From Chelydra serpentina (taxonomy: Eukaryota; Chordata; Testudines; Chelydridae): 64,000 nt of DNA. Position numbers and translations under genes: made by a program. Positions 34,743 to 46,850 of this stretch are shown here, one piece after another. The notes beneath the pieces were generated by a model. That model did not search any database and had not been told where the DNA came from. It saw only the letters and a program-made list of their open reading frames with translations. The stretch lies in the NCBI GenBank assembly GCA_037349315.1, contig JBAIAC010000007.1:49935001-49999000 (forward strand). The letters run 5' to 3'. Positions within the stretch are counted from its first letter, which is position 1; each line of letters opens with the position of its first letter.

Positions 34743-35945
34743 AAATCATAGACTTCTAGAACCATAGGAATAGAAGAGACCACAAGGGTCATCTAGTCTA
34801 ACTCCCTGCCAAGATACAGGATTTTTTGGGTCTAAACTATCCAAGACAGATGATTATCCAGCCTCCTTCTGAAAGCCTCCAGGGAAGGAGCTTTCACAAC
34901 TCCTTAAGCGATCTGTTCCATTGTCCTACTCTTCCTACCATTCGGAGGTTTTTCCTAAGATTTAATCTAAATCTGCTGTGCTGTCTCTTGTCCTGCCCTC
35001 TGTAACAAGAGAGAACAACTTTTCTCCATCTTTTTATGGCAGACTTTCAAATACTTGAAAACAGCTATCATGTCCCCCCTTGATCTCTTTTCCAAACAAA
35101 ATATATCCAGCTCCTTCAGCCTTTGCTCATATGGCTTGCATTCCATTCCTTTGATCATCTTTGTCACTTGCCTCTGGATCCTTTCCAGTTTCTCCACATC
35201 CTTTTGATACGTTGATGACCAAACTTGGACACAGTACTCCAGCTGAGGCCTAACCAGCATCAAGTAGAGTGGTACTATCACCTCACATGACTTGCATGCT
35301 ATGCCTCTGTTAATGCAACTTAAAATAGCATTTGCTTTTTTTTTGCTACAGCATCACATTGCTGACTCATGTTGAGGTTGTGATCCACCACAACTCCCAG
35401 ATCCTTCTTAGCAGTGCTGCTGCCAAGCCAGTTATCCCCCATTCTGTATTTGTGCATTTGGTTTTTCTTCCTAAGTGTAGCACATCTTTGTTGAATTTAA
35501 TTTTGTTGTCTATAGCCCAGTTCTCCAATTTATCAAGATCCTTCTGAATTTTAGCTCTATCTTCCAAAGGGTTTGCAACCCCCTTAGCTTTGTGTCATCT
35601 GCAAATTTGAATAAATATATTAAACAACACTGGACCCAGAACGGATCCCTGTGTAACCCCACTCGTTTACCCCACTCCCTCCAATTTGACATCATTCCAT
35701 TAATAGTTACTCTTCGTTTGTGGTTGTTTGACCAATTATGTATCCACATAATGGTAGTTCCACCAAGCCTGTATTTCTCTAGCTTACTTATCAGAATGAC
35801 ATGTAGAATTGTGTCAAAAGCCTTGCTGAAGTCCAGGAATATTATGTCCACAGCATTCCCCCTATCCACCAAACCTGTTACCCTGTCAAAGATGGAAATC
35901 GAGCTAGTTTGGCATGATTTGTTTCTTGGTAAATCCATGCTGGCT
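34743..35945 (-). mobile_element. CR1 LINE fragment, antisense, degenerate
   Basis: The 3' end (AATCATAGACTTCTAGAACC on the + strand) lies at about 34743. The - strand pieces 35938-35510 (DRVTGLVDRGNAVDIIFLDF, then SKAFDT) and 35281-34967 (LVRPQLEYCVQVWSSTYQKD, then KLERIQRQVTKMIKG) are CR1 reverse transcriptase palm and C-terminal parts. In the first the frame is lost before the FADD box, which appears (KFADDTKL) after a deletion. Stops and frameshifts rule out function. The 5' truncation is near 35945. Confidence 0.88.
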
Positions 35946-37287
35946 GCTAGTGATTACCCCTTCTTCCTACTGTCCAGAAGAGGGCTGGGCCGTACAGGAC
36001 ATACATTTCTGGGGAAGATCTGGGACTGGGTATGTGTCGGGGTCACCCTGATATAACCAAGGCGGATGAAAGCCAGGGTGGGGCTGTCTGGCAGGCTGAA
36101 GTTACACACAGACACTCAAGGTTCGGCTTACATGCTGGAAGACTGTTTGTGAGCATCCCAGCTGGGAGCTACTACAGCAAAGCATTGTAAAGAACCCACG
36201 GTTGCAGGGCAAGGGTGACACAGACCCCCACTAGTCTGTATTGTTCCCCAGTATGTCACAACGAGTCAGTCCATTGTGGTCCAAAGGTTGTCCATGTAAA
36301 ATGCACTGTGTGTCACAATTATCATGACCTGACAGCTTCAGCCTCCTGGAAATGTCAGTCTTCATCCAGGACAAAAGCAGCATTGAAGGCAATCCCTCAC
36401 ACTGTCTTCATCACACCATATTGCATACCTGAAACTGCAGCTGTACATGTGTTTTCAGCAAAAAAAATGTCTCCACATTAAGACATGCTTTGGGAGAGCA
36501 AGAAGTTCATTCACCTCTATTCACTCTTAACCTGGCATCCAGAGCTGATGCTTCCTTGGCATACCTGCTGTTCTTGTTTATCTAGAAGAACCCAGGATGG
36601 GAATATACAGAAGCCACTTGAAGAAGAAATGAAGTAACTGGAGTTCTTTGAGATGAGACCCTGGTATTTGTACTCCTCAGTTTTTAGGAGTCTCAGGTTA
36701 GGAATTCCTGAATTAGTGAAAGAACTGAGGATCAGTTGAGGCCAATCACTTTTTTTTTATACCTTTGGAACCCTCCAGGAGGGGCAAGTGCCCCCAATGG
36801 ATGGTGCTTTCCAAAAGCTTGTGGTGCAGTTGCTTTGGTCCAACAAATGGGACTATGCTGAGGCTCATCTCTAAGAATGCCGGTTACAGGTTATTAACCT
36901 TAATTATGCAGAAAAAACATATTGGAAAGGAAAGAATCCGGGAAACTGGATGCAAAGATGTTAGGGTAGTGTAGGTAAGAAAGAAGCACCAAGTGAACTA
37001 TGTTTTTGGCAGTAAGGGAAGAGGAAGGGGTATGATAGAAACATTATAAGAAGCAGCAGCAAGTTTTGGAGAGCCTGGGTATGTCAGGAAAAGGAATTGG
37101 GGGAATGAAAGACAAACCAAAGATTGCAAGATTGAATGACAGAGAGAAAAGTGAACTTTTCAACAAACTTGGACAAAAGTGAAGGACAAAAGTGTGAAAT
37201 GAACAGCACAGAAATTTCAGGAAAGATGAATTCATTTGTATGTTTTTTGGTTTAAAGAAGTGACAGGACACGTAAGAAGATATTGGG
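35946..37287. other. RYR3 intron, partly repeat-like
   Basis: 36033-36222 starts TGTGTCGGGGTCACC and ends AAGGGTGACACA, an inverted pair that could be LTR ends. The flanks (GGGTA, GACCC) do not match, so I leave it unassigned. The remainder shows no domain and no named repeat. Confidence 0.4.
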
Positions 37288-37385
37288 CATGTCTCCACTT
37301 AAAATGCTGCAGCAATGCAACTGCACCACAGTAGCACTTCAGTGAACATGCTACCTATGCTGATGGGAGGCAATTGTCCTGCTCT
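37288..37385. repeat. Truncated MITE-like piece
   Basis: Starts GGGCATGTCTCCACTTAAAA and runs through GCTGCAGCA/GTAGCACTTCAGTGAA-type sequence typical of a short reptile DNA element. It breaks off where CR1 sequence begins at about 37386. Recognition is from memory, without a second copy in the window. Confidence 0.35.
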
Positions 37386-37930
37386 ATTCAGCACTGGTGG
37401 GCCACAGCTGGAATACTTCTGTCCAGTTCTGGGCACCACACTTTAGGAAAGATGTGGGCAAATTGTAGAGAGTCTGGAGGAGAGCAACAAAAACGATAAA
37501 GTGTTTATCATTGACCTGTGAGGAAAGATTTAAAAATTAAAAAAGATTTTTAAAAACTGTGCATGTTTAGTTTTAAGAAAAGAATATTGAAGGTGGATCT
37601 GAAAACAGTCTTCAAATATGTTAAGGGTTGTTATAAAGAGGACAGTGATCAGTTGTTCTCCACATCCACTGAAGGTAGAACAAGCAGCAATGGGCTTAAT
37701 CTGCAATAAGTGAGATGTAGGTTAGATATTAGGAAAAACATTCTAACTCTATGGGCAGTTAATCTCTGGAATAGGCTACTAAGGAGGCTGTGGAATCCCC
37801 ATCACTGCAAGTTTTTAAGAGCGGGTTGAACAAATGCCTATCAGGGATGGTCTAGGTTTACTTGGTCCTGCCGCAGTGCAGGGGGCTGGACTTGATGACT
37901 TCTTGAGGTCCCTTCCAGCCCTACATATCA
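37386..37930 (+). mobile_element. CR1 LINE 3' fragment, sense
   Basis: Sense-strand text encodes the CR1 C-terminal order: GHSWNTSVQFWAPH-like start, then RFKN-type block, then LDIRKNILT, then (V)NLWNRLLRRLWNPHHCK, then LDLMTS. It ends in the CR1 3' sequence AGGTCCCTTCCAGCCCTACA at 37930. Frameshifts are present. This is the only clear CR1 in the same orientation as the host gene. Confidence 0.75.
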
Positions 37931-38282
37931 GCATAAAGTGGGGTTTGTGTGGTTCATCAAGTGTGTATTTTGTCTAGCGCTTGTTATTCTGCATATGTAG
38001 CTAAATGTACAGCTTTAGATTTACTTCTGGGAATAGTTTTAAATGATGAATGATTAGACCTCAAAATATTTAGAACATTTAGTTCATATTGGATAGGCAA
38101 AATTTCAGTTAACTTATTCATTCTCCTAGGTCTGCAAAATTGGGCTGGAAGTCTAGTAACTTGTCTCTGAGATTTCCACTGCTTCCTGAATCTGGTGGGA
38201 TCATAAATACCGGAAGAATTGCCTTTCCTCCCTATTACAGCCTGGCTTTACTACTTCTAGTCACTGACAAATAGATAATTTA
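37931..38282. other. RYR3 intron, no recognised feature
   Basis: AT-rich; ends at the 8-bp duplication CTTTAAGC of the following hAT element. Confidence 0.6.
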
Positions 38283-38688
38283 CTTTAAGCCAGCGTTTCT
38301 CAAACTGGGGTCCATGGACCCCTGAGGGTCCCCGAGGGTACTCCAGGGGGACCGTGGACCCCGCTGATCAACTCCTGCTGACAGTGATCTCTGTCTCCTG
38401 GAGGCTACTGAAGCCAAACCGGGAGATTTTAGGCACTAAAAGTCCGGTGGTACAGCGAGGCTAAAGCAGGCTCCCTACCTGCCCTGGTTCCGCACCGCTC
38501 CTGGAAGTGGTCGGCAGGTCCCTGCAGCCCCTAAGGGGAGGGGCAGCGGGTCTCCATCCACTAAGCCGGTTGCTTTCGGGAGCCACCCAAGGTAACGGCC
38601 GCCAGGCCAGATCCCACAACCCTCACCCCCTCCCGCACCCAAACTCCCTCACACAGCCTGTACTGCGCACCCCGTCCTTCACCCCAAT

Positions 38689-41340
38689 CATAGAATCATA
38701 GAATCTCAGGGTTGGAAGGGACCTCAGGAAGTCATCTAGTCCAACCCCCTGCTCAAAGCAGGACCAACCCCAACTAGATCATCCCAGCCAGGGCTTTGTC
38801 AAGCCTGACCTTAAAAACCTCTAAGGAAGGAGATTCCACCACCTCCCTAGGTAACCCATTCCACTGCTTCACCACCCTACTAGTGAAAAAGGTTTTCCTA
38901 ATATCCAACCTAAACCTCCCCCTCTGCAACTTGAGACCATTACTCCTTGTTCTGTCATCTTCTACCACTGAGAACAGTCTAGATCCATCCTCTTTGGAAT
39001 CCCCTTTTAGGTAGTTGAAAGCAGCTATCAAATCCCCCCTCACTCTTCTCTTCTGCAGGCTAACAATCCCAGTTCCCTCAGCCTCTCCTCATAAGTCATG
39101 TGCTCCAGCCCCCTAATCATTTTTGTTGCCCTCCGTTGGACTCTTTCCAATTTATCCACATCCTTCTTGTAGTGTAGGGCCCAAAACTGGACACAGTACT
39201 CCAAATGAGGCCTCACCAGTGCCGAATAGAGGGGAATAATCACGTCCCTCGATCTGCTGGAAATGGCCCTACTTATACAGCCCAAAATGCCGTTAGCCTT
39301 CTTGGCAACAAGGGCACACTGTTGACTCATATTCAGCTTTTCGTCCACTGTAACCCCTAGGTCCTTTTCTGCAGAACTGCTGCCCAGCCATTCGGTCCCT
39401 AGTCTGTAGCAGTGCATGGGATTCTTCCGTCCTAAGTGCAGGACTCTGCACTTCTCCTTGTTGAACCTCATCAGATTTCTTTTGGCCCAATCCTCTAATT
39501 TGTCTAGGTCCCTCTGTATCCTGTCCCTACCCTCCAGCATATCAACCACTCCTCCCAGTTTAGTGTCATCTGCAAACTTGCTAAGGGTGCAGTCCACACC
39601 ATCCTCCAGGTCGTTGATGAAGATATTGAACAAAACCGGCCCCAGCACCGACCCTTGGGGCACTCCACTTGATACTGGCTGCCAACTAGACATGGAGCCA
39701 TTGATCAGTACCCGTTGAGCACAACCATCCAGCCAGTTTTCTATCCACCTTACCGTCCATTCATCCAGCCCATACTTCTTTAACTTGCTGGCAAGAACAC
39801 TGTGGGAGACTGTATCAAAAGCTTTGCTAAAGTCAAGAAATAGCACATCCACTGCTTTCCCCTCATCCACAGAGCCAGTTATCTCATCATAGAAGGCAAT
39901 TAGGTTAGTCAGGCATGACTTGCCCTTGGTGAATCCATGCTGATTGTTCCTGATCACTTTCCCCTCCTTTAAGTGGTTCAGAATTGATTCCTTGAGGACC
40001 TGTTCCATGATTTTTCCAGGGACTGAGGTGAGACTGACTGACCTGTAGTTCCCCGGATCTTCCTTCTTCCCTTTTTTAAAGATGGGCACTACATTAGCTT
40101 TTTTCCAGTCATCCGGGACCTCCCCCGATTGCCATGATTTGTCAAAGATAATGGCCAATGGCTCTGCAATCACATCGGCCAACTCCTTTAGCACCCTCGG
40201 ATGCAGTGCATCCGGCCCCATGGACTTGTGTTCGTCCAGCTTTTCTAAATAGTCCCGAACTACTTCTTTCTCCACAGAGGGCTGGTCACCTCCTCCCCAT
40301 AGCGTGCTGCGGAGTGCAGCCGCCTGGGAGCTGACCTTGTCTGTGAAGACAGAGGCAAAAAAAGCATTGAGTACACTAGCTTTCTCCACATCCTCTGTCA
40401 CTAGGTTCCCTCCCTCATTCAGCAAGGGGCCCACACTTTCCTTGACTTTCTTCTTGTTGCTCACATACCTGAAGAAACCCTTCTTGTTACTCCTAACATC
40501 TCCGGCTAGCTGCAACTCCAAGTGTGATTTGGCCTTCCTAATTTCACTCCTGCATGCCTGAACAATATTTTTATACTCCTCCCTGGTCATTTGTCCAATC
40601 TTCCACTTCTTGTAAGCTGCTTTTTTGTGTTTAAGACGAGCAAGGATTTCACTGTTAAGCCAAGCTGGTCGCCTGCCATATTTACTTTTCTTTCTACACA
40701 TCGGGATGGTTTGTTCCTGCAACCTCAATAAGGATTCTTTAAAATACAGCCAGCTTTCCTCGACTCCTTTGCCCCTCATATTATTCTCCCAGGGGACCTT
40801 GCCGATCAGTTCCCTGAGGGAGTCGAAGTCTGCTTTTCTGAAGTCCAGGGTCTCCGTTCTACTGTTCTCCTTTCTTCCTTGTGTCAGGATCCTGAACTCG
40901 ACCATCTCATGGTCACTGCCTTCCAGGTTCCCATCCACTATTGTTTCCTCTACTATTTCTTGCCTGTTTGTGAGCAGCAGGTCAAGAAGAGCTCTTCCCC
41001 TAGTTGGTTCCTCCAGCAATTGCACCAGGAAATTGTCCCCTACACTTTCCAAAAACTTCCTGGATTGTCTGTGCACCGCTGTATTGCTCTCCCAGCAGAT
41101 ATCGGGGTGATTAAAGTCACCCATGAGAACCAGGGCCTGTGGTCTAGTAACTTCTGTTAGTTGCTGGAAGAAAGCCTCGTCCACCTCATCCCCCTGCTCT
41201 GGTGGTCTGTAGCAGACTCCCACCACGACATTACCCTTGTTGTTCACACTTCTAAATTTAATCCAGAGACTCTCAGGTTTTTCTGCAGTTTCATACTGGA
41301 GCTCTGAGCAGTCATACTGCTCTCTTACATACAATCCCCT
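38689..41340 (-). mobile_element. CR1 LINE (2.65 kb), nearly intact reverse transcriptase
   Basis: The 3' end is the repeated CR1 tail (ATCATAGAATCATAGAATC on the + strand) at 38689. The 5' end is truncated at about 41340 inside the endonuclease domain. Within the retained part the ORF2 is open except for one frameshift near 39050. It inserted into an older hAT element. The low number of lesions compared with the other CR1 pieces in the window marks it as the youngest CR1 here. Confidence 0.93.
38774..39043 (-). pseudogene. CR1 ORF2 C-terminal tail in shifted frame
   Basis: Continues the CR1 protein after the frameshift: [13 protein letters not shown], then [20 protein letters not shown], then GLPREVV and LDKALAGMI. 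This is the typical CR1 C-terminus. Overlap with the preceding frame at 39040-39043 shows a single small indel is enough to separate them. Confidence 0.85.
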
Positions 41341-41487
41341 GCCCCGGCCTGGTGAAAGTGAGTGAGGGTGGGGGAGAGCGAGCGATGGGGGGATGGAGTG
41401 AGTGGGGAGCAGGAAGAGGTAGGGCAATGGTGAGGACTTGGGGGAAGGAGTGGAATGCAGGTGGGGCCTGGGGATCAGTGGGGGCAC
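39040..41487 (-). CDS. CR1 ORF2 protein, 5'-truncated (endonuclease/reverse transcriptase)
   Basis: An 815-codon frame. Residues 1-51 come from antisense hAT sequence (P/S/L-rich) and are a chance N-terminal extension. CR1 sequence begins at [11 protein letters not shown], about residue 52. What is left of the apurinic/apyrimidinic-like endonuclease shows GDFNHPD (123-129) and SDHEMVEF (191-198). The reverse transcriptase follows with [10 protein letters not shown] (550-559), [10 protein letters not shown] (608-617) and the catalytic FADD (638-641), all intact. The frame ends early at a frameshift (CRREE), and the conserved tail continues in another frame at 38774-39043. The lost endonuclease N-terminus makes autonomous activity unlikely. 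It would normally nick DNA and copy its RNA at the target. Confidence 0.88.
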   Translation of the reverse strand: MPPLIPRPHLHSTPSPKSSPLPYLFLLPTHSIPPSLALPHPHSLSPGRGRGLYVREQYDCSELQYETAEKPESLWIKFRSVNNKGNVVVGVCYRPPEQGDEVDEAFFQQLTEVTRPQALVLMGDFNHPDICWESNTAVHRQSRKFLESVGDNFLVQLLEEPTRGRALLDLLLTNRQEIVEETIVDGNLEGSDHEMVEFRILTQGRKENSRTETLDFRKADFDSLRELIGKVPWENNMRGKGVEESWLYFKESLLRLQEQTIPMCRKKSKYGRRPAWLNSEILARLKHKKAAYKKWKIGQMTREEYKNIVQACRSEIRKAKSHLELQLAGDVRSNKKGFFRYVSNKKKVKESVGPLLNEGGNLVTEDVEKASVLNAFFASVFTDKVSSQAAALRSTLWGGGDQPSVEKEVVRDYLEKLDEHKSMGPDALHPRVLKELADVIAEPLAIIFDKSWQSGEVPDDWKKANVVPIFKKGKKEDPGNYRSVSLTSVPGKIMEQVLKESILNHLKEGKVIRNNQHGFTKGKSCLTNLIAFYDEITGSVDEGKAVDVLFLDFSKAFDTVSHSVLASKLKKYGLDEWTVRWIENWLDGCAQRVLINGSMSSWQPVSSGVPQGSVLGPVLFNIFINDLEDGVDCTLSKFADDTKLGGVVDMLEGRDRIQRDLDKLEDWAKRNLMRFNKEKCRVLHLGRKNPMHCYRLGTEWLGSSSAEKDLGVTVDEKLNMSQQCALVAKKANGILGCISRAISSRSRDVIIPLYSALVRPHLEYCVQFWALHYKKDVDKLERVQRRATKMIRGLEHMTYEERLRELGLLACRREE

Positions 41488-41658
41488 TTGGGGGTCCCCA
41501 AAATTTTTAAATCAAAATGGGGGTTCTCGGGTGCCTAAGTTTGAGAACTGCTGCTTTAAGCCATATTGTCAATTACCATGTTATCTAGTTTGTTTAATCT
41601 GTGTTGCATTCGTCACCACAGTATGTAGGTATACAGTATCTAGGTTGTTTCTCTAACC

Positions 41659-42028
41659 CAGGAGTTCTCAACTTCATTGCACCACAACCCCCTTCTGACA
41701 ACAAAAGTTATTACACAACCCCAGGAGGGGGGACCAAAGTCTGAGCCTGCCCGACTCCCGCTGCCCTGGGCAGGGGGGTGGGGCAAAGCCAAAGCTCGAG
41801 CTTCACCATGCCAGGAGAGGGGGCCAAAGCCCAAGGATTTCAGACCCAGGCGGGGGAGCTATAATTTGAGCCCTGCCAGTGAGGGCTTCAGCCCTGGGTG
41901 GTGGAGCTTGGACATCAGCTTCGGCCCCAAACCTGGGCCCCAGCAAATCTTACACCAGCCATGGTGACCCCATTAAAACAGGGTCACAGCCCACTTTGGG
42001 ATCCCGACCCACAGTTTGAGAACTGCTG
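41659..42028. mobile_element. Non-autonomous hAT element, TTCTCAAC family (370 bp)
   Basis: Ends CAGGAGTTCTCAAC and GTTTGAGAACTGCTG; exact 8-bp duplication CTCTAACC (41651-41658 and 42029-42036), again with TA at the centre. GC-rich interior, no transposase. Confidence 0.93.
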
Positions 42029-42036
42029 CTCTAACC

Positions 42037-42745
42037 TTTCCCCCACTTTTACATGTGTGTTCTTTTTAAAAAACTAAAAAGCACAGATTTTACTGGTGAG
42101 ATTAGAACAGTTCACAGTAAGATGTTGATTAATCATGTTTCTTCTATTGTGCCTGTGCGGCAAACTGCCTACATTTGACCTGCAGTCTTTGTGTTAAATG
42201 GGTTGGAAAGATAGCCTCCATTAAAATCCAAATCTACTGAATAGCTAAGTGTTTTTCTCTGCCCCAATCACCTTCTATTGCTATGCAGTTTTGATTTTGA
42301 CACAAATTATAAATGTCAAAGCGGGCTGATAGCTTCACTTAACAAGACATTTTGTATTGTAGACATTTAAATTTCAATAATTTAGAAAACTCATTTCTAT
42401 CTCAAAACTATAGTAGTATGCATTTGACTATGCTTTTGCTTCAAAATGCCACTCTCAAAACAATAGTAATTATGGAAGCTTTAATTTCCACTTGCCTATC
42501 TCTGAATCGTAATTTAGCTCTTAAATGTCTGGGATACTTATTTTCTTTTTCATCTTCATTTTCAATGCAGACTTTTTTTTGCTGAAAACAATATCATACT
42601 AAAGCAATACATTTGATGTCATACAAATTGTTGTAGTACTTATTTAATTTCACTGCTGATAAAATACTGACTAAATCCAGTCACAAATATTATTGCTTTT
42701 ATCAATGTTTCCACAAGTTAATTAGGTAATATGATTCTTCTCCAG
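42037..42745. other. RYR3 intron 3' part
   Basis: AT-rich, no recognised repeat. Ends with the TTCTTCTCCAG acceptor at 42745. Confidence 0.65.
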
Positions 42746-42839
42746 GATATCTACTTGGTGGGCATGTAGTACGTTTTTTTCATGGCCATGATGAGTGTTT
42801 GACAATCCCATCCACAGACCACAATGATTCACAGCAGAA
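42746..42839 (+). CDS. RYR3: RYR3 exon ([21 protein letters not shown]...)
   Basis: A 94-nt exon, phase 1 to 2, with TTCTCCAG acceptor and GTGAGT donor. It completes the split Gly and encodes about residues 216-246: [20 protein letters not shown], then [10 protein letters not shown] plus two bases. It is the start of NTD-B (MIR beta-trefoil). [13 protein letters not shown] with one H between G and DE is the RYR3 version; RYR2 has HGHMDECLTVPSG. Downstream codon AAG is completed by the first base of the 46449 exon. Confidence 0.95.
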
Positions 42840-43279
42840 GTGAGTGAGCATGAATTTTTATACCCTTTCTTTTTTCCCCCTGAAAATCAAAGTACAGCTT
42901 CACTTGTCCGTGAATTTTTTTCTCAGCATTTTCTCTGTGTGAGTGAATATAAAACTATAAAATGTATATAAAGTGTGTGTCTGTGTGTGTGCGCACGCAC
43001 GCATGTGCAGAACCTTTATACAGTTTCCGAATGCATGGTACTGACAGTGGGGCAAACTCTGACCTCCATAATACTCTTGCAATCTCACTGAAGTTGACAT
43101 GAGAGAAAGAAGATAACCTGTCTTAGAGTATAAAATGGAAGGTCTTGAAGTTGTGGAATGAAATCACTGATTCAGATTTGTTTCACATCTAGAATGAGCC
43201 CATATAAATTAACCCTTCTGTCATGCTGAGATTCTAGAGGAGTGCACTGTAGTGTAATATGATAATTAATAATATACAC
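42840..43279. other. RYR3 intron with a CA/GT microsatellite
   Basis: Contains a GTGTGTGTCTGTGTGTGTGC run with GCACGCACGC at 42974-43010. No other feature. Confidence 0.65.
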
Positions 43280-43470
43280 TTCTCTAGCAGTTTTTCTCCA
43301 AGGATTCAAATTATTTTCTGAACATTAATGAATTAATCTCACCTCACCTTTTTAGACAGGAAAATGTCATTATCCCCATTTTGCAAATGAAGAAACTGAG
43401 ATACACCACCATTAATTGTCTTGCCTAGTGTAACATAGGAAATGAGTGGCAGCTAAAAGAGGGCTTTTCC
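43280..43470 (-). repeat. MIR SINE, antisense
   Basis: The + strand text CATTATCCCCATTTTGCAAA, then TGAAGAAACTGAGATAC, then TTGTCTTGCCTAGTGTAAC, then GAGTGGCAGC is the reverse complement of the MIR core and its flanks. The part before 43360 (AATGAATTAATCTCACCTCACC) fits the MIR 3' region. MIR elements are very old and shared by amniotes. Confidence 0.75.
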
Positions 43471-43712
43471 TGCACGGGCATGTGCCTGCATATTCCCCAT
43501 CCCCATCTCTTCCAGTCACCTGTGTGGGGAAGAGACGGGGAATGGGTCAGCATCCCCACGCTGACCTGGTCTGCCGTTGCAGTTGAAAGTTACTCCCTGG
43601 CTCTCTAGCCCTTAAAGGGGCACACACCTTTTCCAACAAGCCAGACAATGGCCACCACCAGTTAATGAGTGGGGAGGTGTGGAGGAAAACTGTCACTAAC
43701 CCACCTTGTCAG

Positions 43713-43930
43713 CAGGGACAGCTTTAGGCCAATTTGCCTGATTTCTGTGAATCGGGCCTCACGCCTAAGAGGGCCCCGCAATGTCCGTGTCGGAGCCCCG
43801 CAACGTCCGACTCTTTGGCGGTGCTTCGGCAGCAGCTCAATCGCTACCGCTGTGTTTAGTGGCGTTTCGGCAGCAGGGACCCCATCGACATTGTTCGCAT
43901 GGGGCCCCACACTTCCTAAAGCCGGCCCTG
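43713..43930. mobile_element. Non-autonomous hAT element (218 bp)
   Basis: Ends CAGGGACAGCTTTAGG and CCTAAAGCCGGCCCTG are inverted repeats, flanked by an exact 8-bp duplication CTTGTCAG (43705-43712 and 43931-43938). Related ends (CAGGGCCGG) occur at 21227. The GC-rich interior has a repeated GCCCCGCAAnGTCCG motif and a repeated TTCGGCAGCAG motif. Confidence 0.92.
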
Positions 43931-43938
43931 CTTGTCAG

Positions 43939-46448
43939 TAGTCTCCTCAATGAAATATGTAGTCTGACAGTTCCCCAAAAGCACTAATCTTGCAGTTTGG
44001 AAGAGTGAAGCCTAGAACAGAAGTTACTTACTTTAGTTCTTTTCTCTAATTGACATGATGGAATAACTTTTCTGAAAGTGCGAGTAACAATACCACATTA
44101 TACATTTTAGAATGTTTTGCAAATCATCTTAATCACAAACAGAGATGGGAAAAATCAGACCTGAAATCTCCACCCACAGCTTGGACTGGACTTGAACATT
44201 TTAAATATTTATAAAAAAGTTTGGCTATTTTTTCAATTTTATTCATATTTTCAAAACAATTTAGATTATTAAACCTTATTAATAAAATCATTAGGTCCAC
44301 AAATAATCTCAGATAGTGAACAGAGAGTTCAATTTTGGCATATGTTAATAAAAATGAGAGTTTAAATATTGTGTGAAAATCATTTAACAACTATACTTTG
44401 CAATAAGAAAAATACAGATAAGTTATGAAAAGAGAGAGTAAGGTTATTTTAAAAGGAATCCTAAAACATTTGAGAATAGGTAAAGCTGCTTCAAACTATA
44501 GAAGAAATTTTTTCTGGTGACTATGAAAAAAGTAATAAGTTAGCCAAGGGAGTTAACATTTTCTCATAGCTCAAAAATTTTAACATTGCAGTATTTAATA
44601 TTTTTCATAGTTGATGTTGGTTGATGGAGTAGAATGCTGTCTTTATCTCTAAAGTAAAAACACAAAATCTCTTTTTAGTCTTTCATAACTACTCTTGTCA
44701 TCATATTTGTTTTCTTTGGTAGAGGGCATGAATCACAGAAAATGTTGCATTAAGTGGGACTTCTTAAATCTTTCTCAAGGAAGGTTGATATGGAGATAAA
44801 GTTTTCCAGCTGAATGAACAACTTTGCAAGCTATTGCAGCTAGTGGGAGGTAGGAGAGTAGCAATGGATGGACCAATGGTCCCTTAATTCCCATAGTCCC
44901 TCCTTCAGAACTCTCTTAATTAATATACTTAATCAACTGTTATTTTGTTGATGTTTAAAAACAATTAAATATATCTTAAAAGAAAAATGATAAAGACTAA
45001 GGCATAAGCCTTAAATAAGTCATCTTCCAGCACAGCAAAATGCTATTTGAATACGGTGCTTTGTTACTCCATACCATAAGTATACACACAGTAATAATTG
45101 CATAAATCTTGGCCGAGAGCCCAATCATTGATGGAAAAAAGGAAATATAGCGATGACTGCCGTCAAATTCCAAAAATAATACCTTTGGTAAACCACCCCC
45201 ACTGTTTGTGTAACCTCCAGTTTGGATTTCTGTAATACACTGTACATGGGGCTAGCTTAATAGGCAAATCAAAATGGACCTAGTGAAGAATTCAGCAGCT
45301 TGTCTGCAAAGAAGCATTTTACACCAGTGCCCCAAAGAGTGCACTGATTTTCTACTTACTCCCAGGTGCAATTTGAAGTGCTGATACTTACCTTTTCAGC
45401 CTTATGTGACTAGTTTTACCTACCTGAGGGACTCCCTTTTACCCCATGCACCAACACAGCATTTGAGAACAGCTGATGCCTTTAAGATAACAGTTCTGAT
45501 ATTTAAGAGCTTAGAGGCTGGTGACAGGGAATGGAAGGACTTAACTCGGGAATTCATTTGCCCCTGTTGATTTGGCAGAACCTGAATCAGTTGACCTTCA
45601 AGGGATAGTATGAAGCCGAACTGTTTACTTCATATCTTTTCCTGAATGGTTGGACAGGGGCTATTGGTATTATATTTATCTTTCATTTGAGGTAGTCTGT
45701 CTTTTTAAAATTATTTTATTTTTCTGAACTCCTTAAATTAAGTATTTTTGTGAGGGCTATTTATTCAACAATTTTCTTTCATATTTGTAGGCAATGTTTC
45801 CCTTTAGTAAATGCAAGGGATGAGTCTTTCTAGCAGTAAAAATGCAATATTCATACAGCTAGCATTGTAATAACTGTCTCACAATATATAACTGGAATAA
45901 CAGTACATTACGGAACTTTTATTAGTGAATATGTACAGATATATGCACCATCTTTGAAATTGAGATATTGGTCTAGCGATGAATTTAAAACCCTGAAATT
46001 TATATTCTGATTACCCAGGTTGCTGTAAGTTACAGCTCCTGAATGTGTTCAGTTATCTGTAATTATATTTACGATTGTACTTCTATGTACATACAGCCTT
46101 ATTAATTCTTACTTGTAATTGGGGAACTCTATGAATTAGAGCTATTTGTGAACAATCAAGTGACATAAAATTGATCTGGTATTTTTGAAATTACAAATTT
46201 CTTTATCAGCACGTAAGAAGGAGTAGCTGAGGAAAGAGAGCTACAGATCTATAGTCACTACAAATTTAACAACAAAAAAATCAGATGGTTATGGATGAAC
46301 TTAAACTCTTACATGGACCATGCAGTTGATGAGTAGGAATCTGGTCTCCATTCACCTCCACTTAACCTGTGTTCAGTGACATAATAAGTTATAAAATCCT
46401 TGTATTATATGTAACCACAAGGAGATGATCTTTTCACTCTGTCTGCAG
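43939..46448. other. RYR3 intron, no recognised feature
   Basis: 2.5 kb of AT-rich sequence without exon, RNA or named repeat. Ends with the TCTGTCTGCAG acceptor at 46448. Confidence 0.6.
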
Positions 46449-46523
46449 GAGGGTATTGTATGAAACAGGAGGAGCTGGTGTTCGTGCAAGATCCTTGTGG
46501 AGAGTGGAACCCCTTCGTATAAG
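46449..46523 (+). CDS. RYR3: RYR3 exon (RVLYETGGAGVRARSLWRVEP...)
   Basis: A 75-nt exon, phase 2 to 2, with CTGCAG acceptor and GTACTG donor. It encodes about residues 247-270: RVLYETGGAGVRARSLWRVE, then PLRI plus two bases of Ser. It is part of the MIR trefoil. ARSLWRVEPLRI is the conserved core, and YE.GGAG without the SVH seen in RYR2 agrees with RYR3. Confidence 0.95.
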
Positions 46524-46850
46524 GTACTGTAATTTTGTGCCTGTGTTGTTTGTAGTTCCCATTAAATTATTAGGAGTTTGATTGGATCTTTTCCTATGGA
46601 TTATCCAGAGATATAGCTTGATTTAAATATTTTTCCTTACTACTTGACTTATATTAGTCCAGCCATTAATAGTAATAAAAACAAATCTGTAATAATACAA
46701 AGGTGCAGAGAAATATTGAACATATATCTAGGCAGAATTGTTTGTCAATATAATGTTTTTTCAGCATTTTCAGCAAATCTTTTAAAGCTCAAAGTGGAAA
46801 TGTTCATTTCATGTAATTTGGAGATTAATCTTTGCTATCTGTTTGTTTAG

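Larger units (their letters stand above)
38291..41553. mobile_element. hAT element, TTCTCAAC family, split by a CR1
   Basis: Ends CAGCGTTTCTCAAACT and AGTTTGAGAACTGCTG are inverted repeats. They are flanked by an exact 8-bp duplication CTTTAAGC (38283-38290 and 41554-41561) with TA at its centre. The hAT sequence itself is 38291 to ~38688 and ~41340-41553; the middle is a later CR1 insertion. Without the CR1 it is about 610 bp and non-coding. Confidence 0.92.

Noticed and set aside
36033..36222. TGTGTC...GACACA ends resembling a small solo LTR
   Set aside because: Flanking 5-bp sequences (GGGTA and GACCC) do not match and there is no polyadenylation signal, so the LTR call cannot be supported.
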